From: Stentor coeruleus
Lineage: Eukaryota; Ciliophora; Heterotrichea; Heterotrichida; Stentoridae
Direction: 5' to 3'
Length of the DNA: 23,038 nucleotides
Assembly: GCA_001970955.1 (NCBI GenBank)
Contig: MPUH01001142.1
Span: forward strand, 1-23,038
This document shows positions 16,396-23,038 of the stretch, piece after piece. Each line of letters starts with the position of its first letter. Position 1 is the stretch's first letter. Both the position numbers and the translations under genes were made by a program. A model generated the notes under the pieces. It was not told the origin of the DNA and made no database searches. It saw nothing but the letters and a program-made list of their open reading frames with translations.

Positions 16396-17691
16396 ATGAA
16401 GTCTGATTTTTCATCTCATACAAGTAGCACAGCTAATTCTGTCTACGAAACAGATTCTCATCTTGGTCCTAAAACTTCAATTATTATCGAGAATATACTT
16501 CAAGAGAAAAAAGCCTTAGAAGATGGTCTTGAAGTCAACAAAAAAATTACTTTGGAACTAGCGAAATCTATCCAATTTTTCAAGGACTTACTAATGAGAA
16601 TATCTGATGAAGTAACTGATCCTGAAATATTAAAGCTTGCCAAGGAAGAAGGTGATGACGATAATCCAATCAAGAATTTGCTTGAACTTGCAAAAAAATC
16701 TGAGCCTAATTCTCCAAGTAAATGCATTTTGTCGTATCAACAGGAAAAAATTTGGGAGCATGTATTTGAAAAAGTCAAAATATTAAAGTCAAAGGTGTTT
16801 CATAGCAATAAAGAGATTGTTAACTCGTTCCAAAAATGTGAAACATACAAGAAGGAACTTAATGTATCAAATGAAAGACTTAGGAGAGCAAGCGTAAGTT
16901 TAGAGGAATTTCAGATTAAGATGAATAAAATTGATGAGGATGATACCAAAAAAGCTGAAAAATGGAAAAACCTTTATGAGATGAGCAATGAAAAATCTGA
17001 GAAAAGAAAAGAAAAACTAGATAGAATTAAAGAAGAACTGGAAGATGAGAAAAGAAAATATGAAGAGGGGAAAATAAGACTTGACCAAGAAATAGAAAAG
17101 TGTGAAGCTGCTGAAAGAAGGCAAAAAAGAACACAAAAGAAACTTGAAAGCACTTTAAATGCTAATGATGAGTTGAAAAATCAAGTGGAGGCTCTTGAAA
17201 ATAAAGTTAAAGAATATGAAGAACAACTTGAATTACTTTCTGCTACAACTCATGCTAAGCATAAAGAAAATAATGTAATTTATAAAAAGGAAATAAATGA
17301 AGAACTTAAAGCAAAAATTCTTGAAATAACTGATAATTATGAAGAGGAGAAGAGAAAAAATGAAGAATTTAAGGCAAAACTTGAAAAGTACAGTCAAGAA
17401 AATAATGTAATTTATAAAAAGGAAATAAATGAAGATCTTAAAGCAAAAATTATTGAAATAACTGATAATTATGAAGAGGAGAAGAGAAAAAATGAAGAAT
17501 TTAAGGTAAAACTTGAAAATTATAGTGAAGAAAGCGGAGAACACGAAAAAATTAATAGGCTTAACACTGAAAACATCAAGCTAGTTGAAGAGCTAGAACA
17601 AATACGCAAAGAAAACCAACTATTGAAAGAGAAGCATCACAGAAGCAATTCGGCAAGTGATTCAGATATTGATAAAATTGTTGGAGATTAA
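16396..17691 (+). CDS. Long coiled-coil protein with internal 44-residue duplication
   Basis: 431 residues, single exon, TAA stop. A Ser/Thr-rich head (1-25) is followed by helical sequence and an almost unbroken coiled coil from about residue 135 to 415, rich in Glu and Lys. Residues 292-335 and 336-379 are near-identical copies (five differences). The tail is basic then acidic (KHHRSNSASDSDIDK) with likely phosphosites. No motor, kinase or membrane domain is present. Proteins of this type are usually cytoskeletal or scaffold components; in a heterotrich, a cortical or basal-body location is possible, but the sequence does not show it. Confidence 0.78.
   Translation: MKSDFSSHTSSTANSVYETDSHLGPKTSIIIENILQEKKALEDGLEVNKKITLELAKSIQFFKDLLMRISDEVTDPEILKLAKEEGDDDNPIKNLLELAKKSEPNSPSKCILSYQQEKIWEHVFEKVKILKSKVFHSNKEIVNSFQKCETYKKELNVSNERLRRASVSLEEFQIKMNKIDEDDTKKAEKWKNLYEMSNEKSEKRKEKLDRIKEELEDEKRKYEEGKIRLDQEIEKCEAAERRQKRTQKKLESTLNANDELKNQVEALENKVKEYEEQLELLSATTHAKHKENNVIYKKEINEELKAKILEITDNYEEEKRKNEEFKAKLEKYSQENNVIYKKEINEDLKAKIIEITDNYEEEKRKNEEFKVKLENYSEESGEHEKINRLNTENIKLVEELEQIRKENQLLKEKHHRSNSASDSDIDKIVGD
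17269..17532 (+). repeat. 132-bp direct tandem duplication inside the coiled-coil gene
   Basis: Copy 1 is 17269-17400 and copy 2 is 17401-17532, head to tail with no gap. They differ at six positions: five change an amino acid (E/D, L/I, A/V, K/N, Q/E) and one is silent (TAC/TAT). The unit is 44 codons, which is four hendecads, so the coiled-coil register is preserved. Confidence 0.95.
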
Positions 17692-17733
17692 TTTTACCAG
17701 TATAACTAAAGATAGATAGATATATTGTCAGCA

Positions 17734-17974
17734 ATGATGCTTTTCAGCAAAGCATATTTAAACGAGCAGTCCTATAATCTCTTTTTTTTAGCTGATTTGG
17801 GATGGTGTACCACTCATTGCCTTTAATAATATGCTCGTTGATTTTCCCAGTAATTATTTAGAGTTTCTTTTTTTGAGAGTGAGTATAACTGAGGCAAGTC
17901 TTGTGTTATTTGTTTTTCCTTGTGAAGCCTATCTTTTTAAGGTATGTCTTAAAGTTCTTGTGCTGTTCGTATAA
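17734..17974 (+). pseudogene. Coding-like stretch, strand uncertain
   Basis: On the plus strand an ATG at 17734 opens a frame (MMLFSKAYLNEQSYNLFF) that runs into a run of eight T; after a shift at this run a second frame stays open for 60 codons to TAA at 17972 (LIWDGVPLIAFNNMLVDF onward). The product would be hydrophobic. The opposite strand also reads protein-like (LHKEKQITQDLPQLYSL, KSAKKRDYRTARLNMLC) but with five stops, and those stops are the complements of plus-strand Leu/Ser codons, so the plus strand is preferred. No family recognised. Confidence 0.25.
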
Positions 17975-18228
17975 TTTCTAACTAATACTAATAAGAGCAA
18001 AATAAGTAATTAAAATAGTATTGAATAAGATATTAAAACACTGCTGCTTTCAAATATATAAGTAGCCTTACACAAATCTTATAAAAAAAATAATTAAAAG
18101 CCTTTACTTGAAATTATTTATTAAATTCCTAGAATAAATTAGCTGCACATATAGCTTCCCTAGTCATAATAACAATTTTTTATAATACAATTGATTTAAA
18201 AAGGCTATATGCTAACTGAGTTTTATAA
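17975..18228. other. AT-rich spacer
   Basis: No feature recognised. It holds the 3' flank of the minus-strand gene ending at 18229. Confidence 0.4.
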
Positions 18229-19815
18229 TTAACTATGAAGTGATTCTATGTAGTCACTAAAATCATATTCTGAATTTTCTGATGTCACTTTCAACTTACT
18301 ATTGAAAAAGCCGATATGAATCCTAGTGCTTCCACAAAGGTAAATACCATTAGACACTCTCACAAATCCTACTGAAAGTGGTTTTCCAAATTCATTTAAA
18401 GCATTTGCCACAGCCTTATCTACAATATCTTCTTCATCTGGTGTATAAACCTTCGCATAATTTTGAACTGAAGTTGCTTGCTTTTCTAAGTCTTTTATAT
18501 CAGATTCAGTAGACTCAATAAGCTGCTTTAAATTTTCAGCAGCCTTATAGGCAATATTAATCTTATATGCCTGAAGTAAAAACAAATCAGAATAATTAAG
18601 TAATTTGCTACACAAAGTATCTATATATTTGGATAGCTTATCATCTTTTGAATATTCTATAGATTGTGAAAGCTGCTCTTCAAAACTGAGGATTTTTTCT
18701 CTGAGAAAATTATTCTGAGAGGTGTACTCTGTCTAGATATTACCATCAATTATCTCGTCTTGTATTGCAACACGATTTTCTGTATTTTTTATTTGACTTT
18801 GTATTTCCACGATTGATGTTTGTATATCTTTATGATGTTGCTGTAAGCGATCAATAAGTTTTTCATAGCTTAAAAGAGAATGCTGAAGGTCTTGCTTCAT
18901 TACATCTATGTTTGATTGATAATTTTTTGCTATATCTTGGTATCTAAGGCTATAGTTTTTTTGTTCTTCTTCTAGTATTTTAATTCCCTTGAGTTTTTGA
19001 ATCGCTGACATCTGCTGGAGCTTTTTTCTAGTCAAATCGTGCTTATTTTTTTTTTCTTTCTCAAAAGCTTGAGTTAAATCTGTTATTTTGTCTCTAAGCC
19101 TTTTATTTTCCTCCTCTACAGCTTTTGCTTCGTTGTCTAAGCCTTTAGTTTCTTCTCTAAAAGTTTGAGCAGAAGAAAGTATTGCTTTGAAAACGTCATA
19201 TCGTTCTTTTTCCACATTTTCAAGTTCAGTTTGTGTGCTGATTATAATTTTTTTCACAGCTTCATTTTGTTTTAATTCATCCTCTAAGTCTTGGCATTCC
19301 TGCTGTAGTTGAGATTTCGCTTCAGTCAAAGAAAAAATCTGATTATCAACTTCGTTAATTTTCTCCAGTTCTGCTTCTCTTAGTCGAGTAAAATTCTTTA
19401 TCTCTAGTGCAACTTCTTGTATAGCTTTTTGATGAGCAAGGTCATCTTGCTTAAGTTGATTATAAGTTTCTTCAGCTGAAGAAGAAATATCTTTAGCGCT
19501 TTTTAAGCTTTCATTAAGAAGACGGGTAAACTCTTGCTTCTCTTGTTCTAAGAGTTGGAGAAGCTTAATCTTTTGATTTAAAGCTAAAATTGCTGATTGA
19601 AGATAGTCAGCCTCTTCTTTCTTTGTGGCTTCTACTGGAAGCCTCATTGGAATCATTTCACTTGAATGGGCTAATGGAACATAAATTTCCTGATCAACTA
19701 TTCCAGGAATTTCAATTGGTTCAAGTGCGCTAATAATACCAGAGATTTTGGTTGTTTGCTCATTAATTTTCTCTTCAAGTACTTCACAGTTTTCGCATCG
19801 CATGAAGCCAGACAT
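18229..19815 (-). CDS. Coiled-coil protein with C-terminal GAR-like domain (two exons)
   Basis: What looks like two ORFs is one gene. Exon 1 (19815-18744) and exon 2 (18728-18229) join over a 15-nt intron into 1572 nt, 523 residues. The intron holds the TAG that seems to end the first half; removal gives ...DEIIDEYTSQNNFLREK in frame. The N terminus has a CENC pair (C7, C10), then residues about 65-455 are nearly continuous coiled coil. The last 65 residues (459-523) look like a folded beta-rich module: NALNEFGKPL, VGFVRVSNGIYLCGSTRIHI, NSKLKV, DFSDYIES. The pattern of a short R..+G.Y..G...I.I stretch then ..V......F..Y resembles the Gas2-related (GAR) microtubule-binding domain, but the GGG loop of that family is missing. 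A cytoskeletal role is therefore a reasonable but unproven guess. Start: first ATG, MSGFMRCENC. Confidence 0.82.
18729..18743 (-). other. 15-nt spliceosomal intron in the coiled-coil gene
   Basis: On the minus strand, GTAATATCTAGACAG. It is 15 nt with GTAA start, AG end and A at position 10, as in the three ceramidase introns. It carries an in-frame TAG when retained. Confidence 0.9.
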
Positions 19816-20117
19816 TGAATATTAATATAATCATATCCATACATTCAAATGAAAAATGGTTGTTATTTTAACTTGGCTATAGAATGATTAGTAAAAATTT
19901 ACAAACTCTTGTGCATTTTTGGTTAAAGTATACCTATAATTTATTAATATCGATTAATAAGAGTTTAATGCATATATAATTATAGATTATTAATACTAAA
20001 TCTGTAAACCCTATAATTTAGTTTATAAATATCGAATTCTGATTATATAAAGAAGCATCATTGATTGATTAGTTATATTCAAAAATTTAAACTATTATTA
20101 TATTATACCTTGAAATA
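19816..20117. other. Intergenic gap between two minus-strand genes
   Basis: Very AT-rich. It contains the 3' flank of the kinase gene and the promoter of the coiled-coil gene. No specific element recognised. Confidence 0.45.
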
Positions 20118-21503
20118 TTAGGAACTTTTTTTTTCTGATTCTTGTATCTTACTATCTTCATTCTCACTGCTACTTAAACTAAATCTTCTTAGATAGACTT
20201 CTACACAATTTTTTTCTTTCTCAGTTTTGAATTTAGCAGTAGTTATAATATTATGAAATGGAGCATTTACTGCATGCTCAGGGTTCATGTTTTCAAAATT
20301 TTCTATTAGTCTTTGTTTAGCCCTACCTTCACGTGTTTCAAACTCAACTTCCAAAGTGGAGTCAACAATAGAAGCAAGTGAAATTTTCCCTTGGAGCTTC
20401 ACATCTGATGAAGAAAATTTAGTGCTATACGAATTATAATGATCTTCGTTACGGCAGAGGGGAAAATCTAATTTTGGGTTGCAGGTATATTTTATGAAAG
20501 GATGGTTAAGTAGCCTGCAAACATTAGGTCTATCACATGGTCTACGTTTAAAGCAAGATAAAATAAATTCTTTAGCTATTTGCGAAAGTTCATTAGGCAA
20601 TTCAGGAGTCTCTTCTGTAGTGCAAACATGCATAAATACCGCAATCTGATTTGTTTTATAATACCATGGAGGTTTACCAGTGGCCATTTCAATAAGTAAG
20701 CATCCTAAGCTCCATATATCTGCAAATCTTCCATGACCTTCTTGTCTCATAACTTCAGGAGCCATCCAGTTAGTTGTACCTTTTAGAGAAGTGAATTCTG
20801 ACCTATCTTCAACACTCATAATCTTCTTAGCTGAGCCAAAGTCTGCAAGCTTGCATACACCATCATTGCCTACTAGTACATTTGCTCCTTTTATGTCTCT
20901 GTGTATGATTTTATTCCAGTGCAAATATTCTAGACCTTCAAGAATTTGTTGTGCATAAATTCTTAATAAAGTTTCATTAAATTTCCCATATTTGTGTAAG
21001 AGAGTTGAAATACTTCCACCAGCTACATATTCCATGAAGATCCTTAAATACCCATCATTTCGACTTGTGCCTAAATATCTAACAATATTCTTGTGACTAA
21101 GCTTACTTAAAATTTCTACTTCCTCTTGTATTTCTCTTATTCGTTCATGAGCTGTACCATATGAAAACTCAATAATTGGTATTTCCTTTAAAGCCATAAG
21201 CTCCCCTGTTTCCATGTTTGCTGCGAATAAAACTCTTCCAAAACTTCCCTGGCCAATTATTTCACTGGTCTGCCACTTTTCTGGGGATTTAATTGTGTGC
21301 AAGAGGTTGTCTTCTTTATATTTTATTGATAATTTTTTTTCTTCTTCTTCTGAAAAGTACCTGTAGCCAGTTGGACTATTCATTAAATCTTCTGATAGGC
21401 CTAAGGACTTTTTTTTAATTGATTCTTGGTCTTGCGGCACTGCTAGTTGCTCTTTGCTTGAACTGCCTTTGCATATATCGAAAATGCTTGTTCTCCCACC
21501 CAT
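20118..21503 (-). CDS. STE11/MAPKKK-like serine/threonine protein kinase
   Basis: 461 residues, single exon, TAA stop. The kinase domain spans about residues 77-338 with every catalytic element: glycine loop IIGQGSFGRV (G84-G89), Lys106 (MALKEI), helix-C Glu about 128, HRDIKGANVL (Asp203, Asn208), DFG at 221-223, and MAPE at 247-250. HRDIKGANVLV, LADFGSAKK and the KGTTNWMAPEVM activation segment are hallmarks of the MEKK/ANP branch of STE kinases, which phosphorylate MAPK kinases. It is therefore predicted to be active. The N terminus MGGRTS has Gly2 and Ser6, fitting an N-myristoylation signal, so membrane association is possible. The tail (340-461) is Ser/Glu-rich and unrecognised. The macrodomain-like gene lies 69 bp upstream on the same strand. 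Confidence 0.93.
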   Translation of the reverse strand: MGGRTSIFDICKGSSSKEQLAVPQDQESIKKKSLGLSEDLMNSPTGYRYFSEEEEKKLSIKYKEDNLLHTIKSPEKWQTSEIIGQGSFGRVLFAANMETGELMALKEIPIIEFSYGTAHERIREIQEEVEILSKLSHKNIVRYLGTSRNDGYLRIFMEYVAGGSISTLLHKYGKFNETLLRIYAQQILEGLEYLHWNKIIHRDIKGANVLVGNDGVCKLADFGSAKKIMSVEDRSEFTSLKGTTNWMAPEVMRQEGHGRFADIWSLGCLLIEMATGKPPWYYKTNQIAVFMHVCTTEETPELPNELSQIAKEFILSCFKRRPCDRPNVCRLLNHPFIKYTCNPKLDFPLCRNEDHYNSYSTKFSSSDVKLQGKISLASIVDSTLEVEFETREGRAKQRLIENFENMNPEHAVNAPFHNIITTAKFKTEKEKNCVEVYLRRFSLSSSENEDSKIQESEKKSS

Positions 21504-21572
21504 TACCTTATAGAATTATATAATTTGAATAGTATAGTAAACCTAGTTATTATCAAACTAGATTATTAGATA

Positions 21573-22208
21573 TTAAAAAAGCCAAGCTGAGTATTGCTGG
21601 AATCGTTCTTGGGCACATAATAAAAACGCTTCAATTTGATCCTGTGGTTCGATACAAAGAGAAATAATTTTAACGTGGCTTGTTGTTCTGTTTTCTAGAA
21701 ACATGCCAATTGCATCAAAATGAATTCTAACAGCCTCATCAATGGGGAACAATTTAAAAATCATATTGTGCCCTGGCATAACAACAGCGTCATATTGCTT
21801 TTCTTCTGCCAAATCCAAGCCTAACTTCAAGTACTCAACTATTTCAATTCTATCATCATCATTTGGATTTTCTAATTGGTGTATGATAACAAATATTAAA
21901 CTCTCCCAATGAGTTAGTATTTCTTGTACAAATAATAGTTCACCAGATTTTGGTCTTTTTGTTCCTCTTTCTTTTATTGCCTCCAGCAAACTCTCTTCTC
22001 CTAAGGCTATTATTTCCTTGGCTAAGCCATCATCTAGTGCTAAATTTCCTGGCAAATCTGAATATAATGTATATCTGCATATAAAAGGCTTAGAAAACTC
22101 TTCGGTGTAATAATAGGGATATTCTTTTAAGCAATTACCCTTTTTTAGTAGGACTGTAGTTCCATTTTGCTGTCCTATTCCTAGAAGCTCTAGCTCTGCT
22201 CCTCCCAT
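21573..22208 (-). CDS. Divergent macrodomain-like protein
   Basis: 211 residues, TAA stop. The layout fits a macrodomain, the ADP-ribose-binding fold. Residues 56-95 (LALDDGLAKEIIALGEESLL, then SGELLFVQ) match the family stretch that normally reads GGGVA..I....G..L......TG...V; residues 138-205 (QYDAVVMPG, FPIDEAVRIHFDAIGMFLEN, VKIISLCI, EAFLLCAQERF) match its second half, where ...S.AFP...G..G.P...A......I..FL is usual. The ligand-contacting Gly-rich loops are changed (DDG at 59-61 instead of GGG; HNMIFKLFP instead of TG-x-G-x-P), and the NAAN motif is not recognisable, so ADP-ribose binding or hydrolysis is doubtful. This assignment rests on pattern matching by eye. Confidence 0.55.
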   Translation of the reverse strand: MGGAELELLGIGQQNGTTVLLKKGNCLKEYPYYYTEEFSKPFICRYTLYSDLPGNLALDDGLAKEIIALGEESLLEAIKERGTKRPKSGELLFVQEILTHWESLIFVIIHQLENPNDDDRIEIVEYLKLGLDLAEEKQYDAVVMPGHNMIFKLFPIDEAVRIHFDAIGMFLENRTTSHVKIISLCIEPQDQIEAFLLCAQERFQQYSAWLF

Positions 22209-22367
22209 TTAATTTTTGTTAAGAATATTTCCAAAAATGAGTTTTATTTGTAAACATATTTATCAAAGTTCAAATAAAAAGAATTTTCATAATAGTGGAT
22301 TCACATACATTGATAAATTTCATATAGTCACTAATAAATCTAACCATTATCTTATCTAACTTACTAT

Positions 22368-22811
22368 CTATTGCATCCATTCTCCTATATTGTACTCAAC
22401 AACCTCCATCAAATGAATGTTTTCCATAGCAGCAGCGACTCTTTCTTTATCGTTAAGTTGCTTGTTTATTTCTTTTTCTTGATAATGGGTTCCTTCTTGT
22501 ATCAAAATGTGTATTTTTATGCAAGAAGGTAGATATCTCATAAGCTTAACCCTTATCATTAAGCCTATAAGAGAAGTTAATGAACAATGCGGAACTGTAG
22601 GGGTAAATCTAATAATAAGGGCTTTAGTATCTGTGTCTATTAAAATCTGTGAGCAAGAGACAACTTTAAGCTGTTCTAAGGTGTAAGGATGCTCAGGATC
22701 TCTAATATTTCTGATAACGTTGAAGATATCATTACTATCTAGCATCCCAGTAGGTCTCTTATATGTCATTTCAACAATTTCAGTGACAATTGGGTTAGGA
22801 TTATCGAGCAT
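22368..22811 (-). CDS. CIAO2B: CIAO2/MIP18 family cytosolic Fe-S assembly factor
   Basis: 147 residues, single exon, TAG stop. This is the CIA targeting-complex subunit that, with CIAO1 and MMS19, passes Fe-S clusters to cytosolic and nuclear proteins. The DUF59 core is strongly conserved: DIFNVIRNIRDPEHPYTLEQ, then FTPTVPHCSLTSLIGLMIRV and INKQLNDKERVAAAMENIHL. The reactive Cys of the PHCS motif is Cys76. The N terminus MLDNPNPIV aligns with the LENANP start of the human protein, supporting this ATG. CIAO2A and CIAO2B are hard to separate by eye; the N-terminal NPNP motif and the C terminus favour B. Confidence 0.95.
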   Translation of the reverse strand: MLDNPNPIVTEIVEMTYKRPTGMLDSNDIFNVIRNIRDPEHPYTLEQLKVVSCSQILIDTDTKALIIRFTPTVPHCSLTSLIGLMIRVKLMRYLPSCIKIHILIQEGTHYQEKEINKQLNDKERVAAAMENIHLMEVVEYNIGEWMQ

Positions 22812-22859
22812 TATAATTATATTTGTTTATGCATAGATTTTATATTATAGCTTATAGAA

Positions 22860-23038
22860 ATGAACAAACGACGAATTGATGAAATAGGAATTGAAAATAG
22901 CTACAAATCTTAAAAAATAAAGAAAGTTGATGATAAAGGTTTCAATGAAAATGAAGTTAAAAAATAATTCTCTTCATAGGAGACAAAATCGATTACAACA
23001 TTCGAGTGCAATGCAAAAATAGCAAGATAACTCTATTG
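22860..23038 (+). pseudogene. ATG-initiated frame broken by four TAA/TAG codons (partial)
   Basis: From ATG at 22860, 48 bp beyond the divergent CIAO2 start, the frame reads MNKRRIDEIGIENSYKS, TAA, KIKKVDDKGFNENEVKK, TAA, FSS, TAG, ETKSITTFECNAKIAR, TAA, LY and leaves the window. The peptide pieces are polar and look like one protein, with no CAA or CAG codon present. It is either a decayed gene or chance in AT-rich DNA. The opposite strand in register has only one stop but gives a Phe-rich, less convincing peptide. Confidence 0.3.

Noticed and set aside
16500..17544. Minus-strand ORFs 16500-16727 and 17233-17544
   Set aside because: Antisense of the Glu/Lys-rich coiled coil; the Phe/Ile-rich repeats mirror the 132-bp duplication.
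17760..17985. Minus-strand reading with TAA taken as Gln and TGA as Trp, suggesting an alternative-code gene
   Set aside because: The stops are exact complements of Leu TTA and Ser TCA codons in an in-register plus-strand frame open for 60 codons, so no code change is needed.
1..23038. Blepharisma-type (UGA = Trp) or Condylostoma-type genetic code
   Set aside because: All Trp codons checked in the ceramidase and other intact genes are TGG, and intact genes end in TAA/TAG with no internal stop codons.
1..23038. tRNA, rRNA, CRISPR array, telomere or bacterial operon signals
   Set aside because: None was seen on either strand; the gene structure is eukaryotic throughout.

Overview
The window looks like macronuclear DNA of a heterotrich ciliate, most likely Stentor or a close relative. 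It is AT-rich and has short intergenic gaps. At least two genes carry exactly 15-nt GT-AG introns (four seen), an extreme shortness known from heterotrichs. The intact genes read in the standard code, with Trp as TGG and stops as TAA or TAG, which argues against the UGA=Trp code of Blepharisma and the reassigned stops of Condylostoma. The species call is inference.

Left end (1-4168): the 3' end of an unknown gene, then a broken LINE-type reverse transcriptase (about 511-1594). Next comes a decayed gene (about 1780-2876) that joined a B-box-like Cys/His cluster to four RanBP2-type zinc fingers. The remaining AT-rich spacer has one weak coding-like stretch.

Middle (4169-12134): an RBR-type E3 ubiquitin ligase (minus) sits head to head with a kelch gene (plus). 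The kelch gene begins with the same kind of Cys/His cluster but is interrupted near 6362-6417. A minus-strand relic follows, then an 888-residue basic protein of unknown function. A 1.9-kb spacer holds a perfect 17-bp inverted repeat and fragments of possible old genes.

Right-middle (12135-17691): a coiled-coil protein with three SP[KR]D repeats and a CaaX-like C terminus; an alkaline ceramidase rebuilt from four exons with all metal and catalytic residues; a protein with two RING-like clusters; a small SPKK-containing ORF; and a coiled-coil protein with a 132-bp tandem duplication.

Right end (17692-23038): four consecutive minus-strand genes. From right to left they are a CIAO2/MIP18 cytosolic Fe-S assembly factor, a divergent macrodomain-like protein, an STE11/MAPKKK-like kinase, and a coiled-coil protein whose two halves are joined by a 15-nt intron. 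At the right edge an ATG-initiated frame is broken by four TAA/TAG codons.

The genes do not form one pathway. Ubiquitin ligation, cytoskeletal or scaffold coiled coils, lipid metabolism, signalling and Fe-S assembly are mixed, as expected for a eukaryotic chromosome. The least expected aspects are the number of decayed coding remnants between intact genes and the fact that all four 3n introns carry an in-frame stop.
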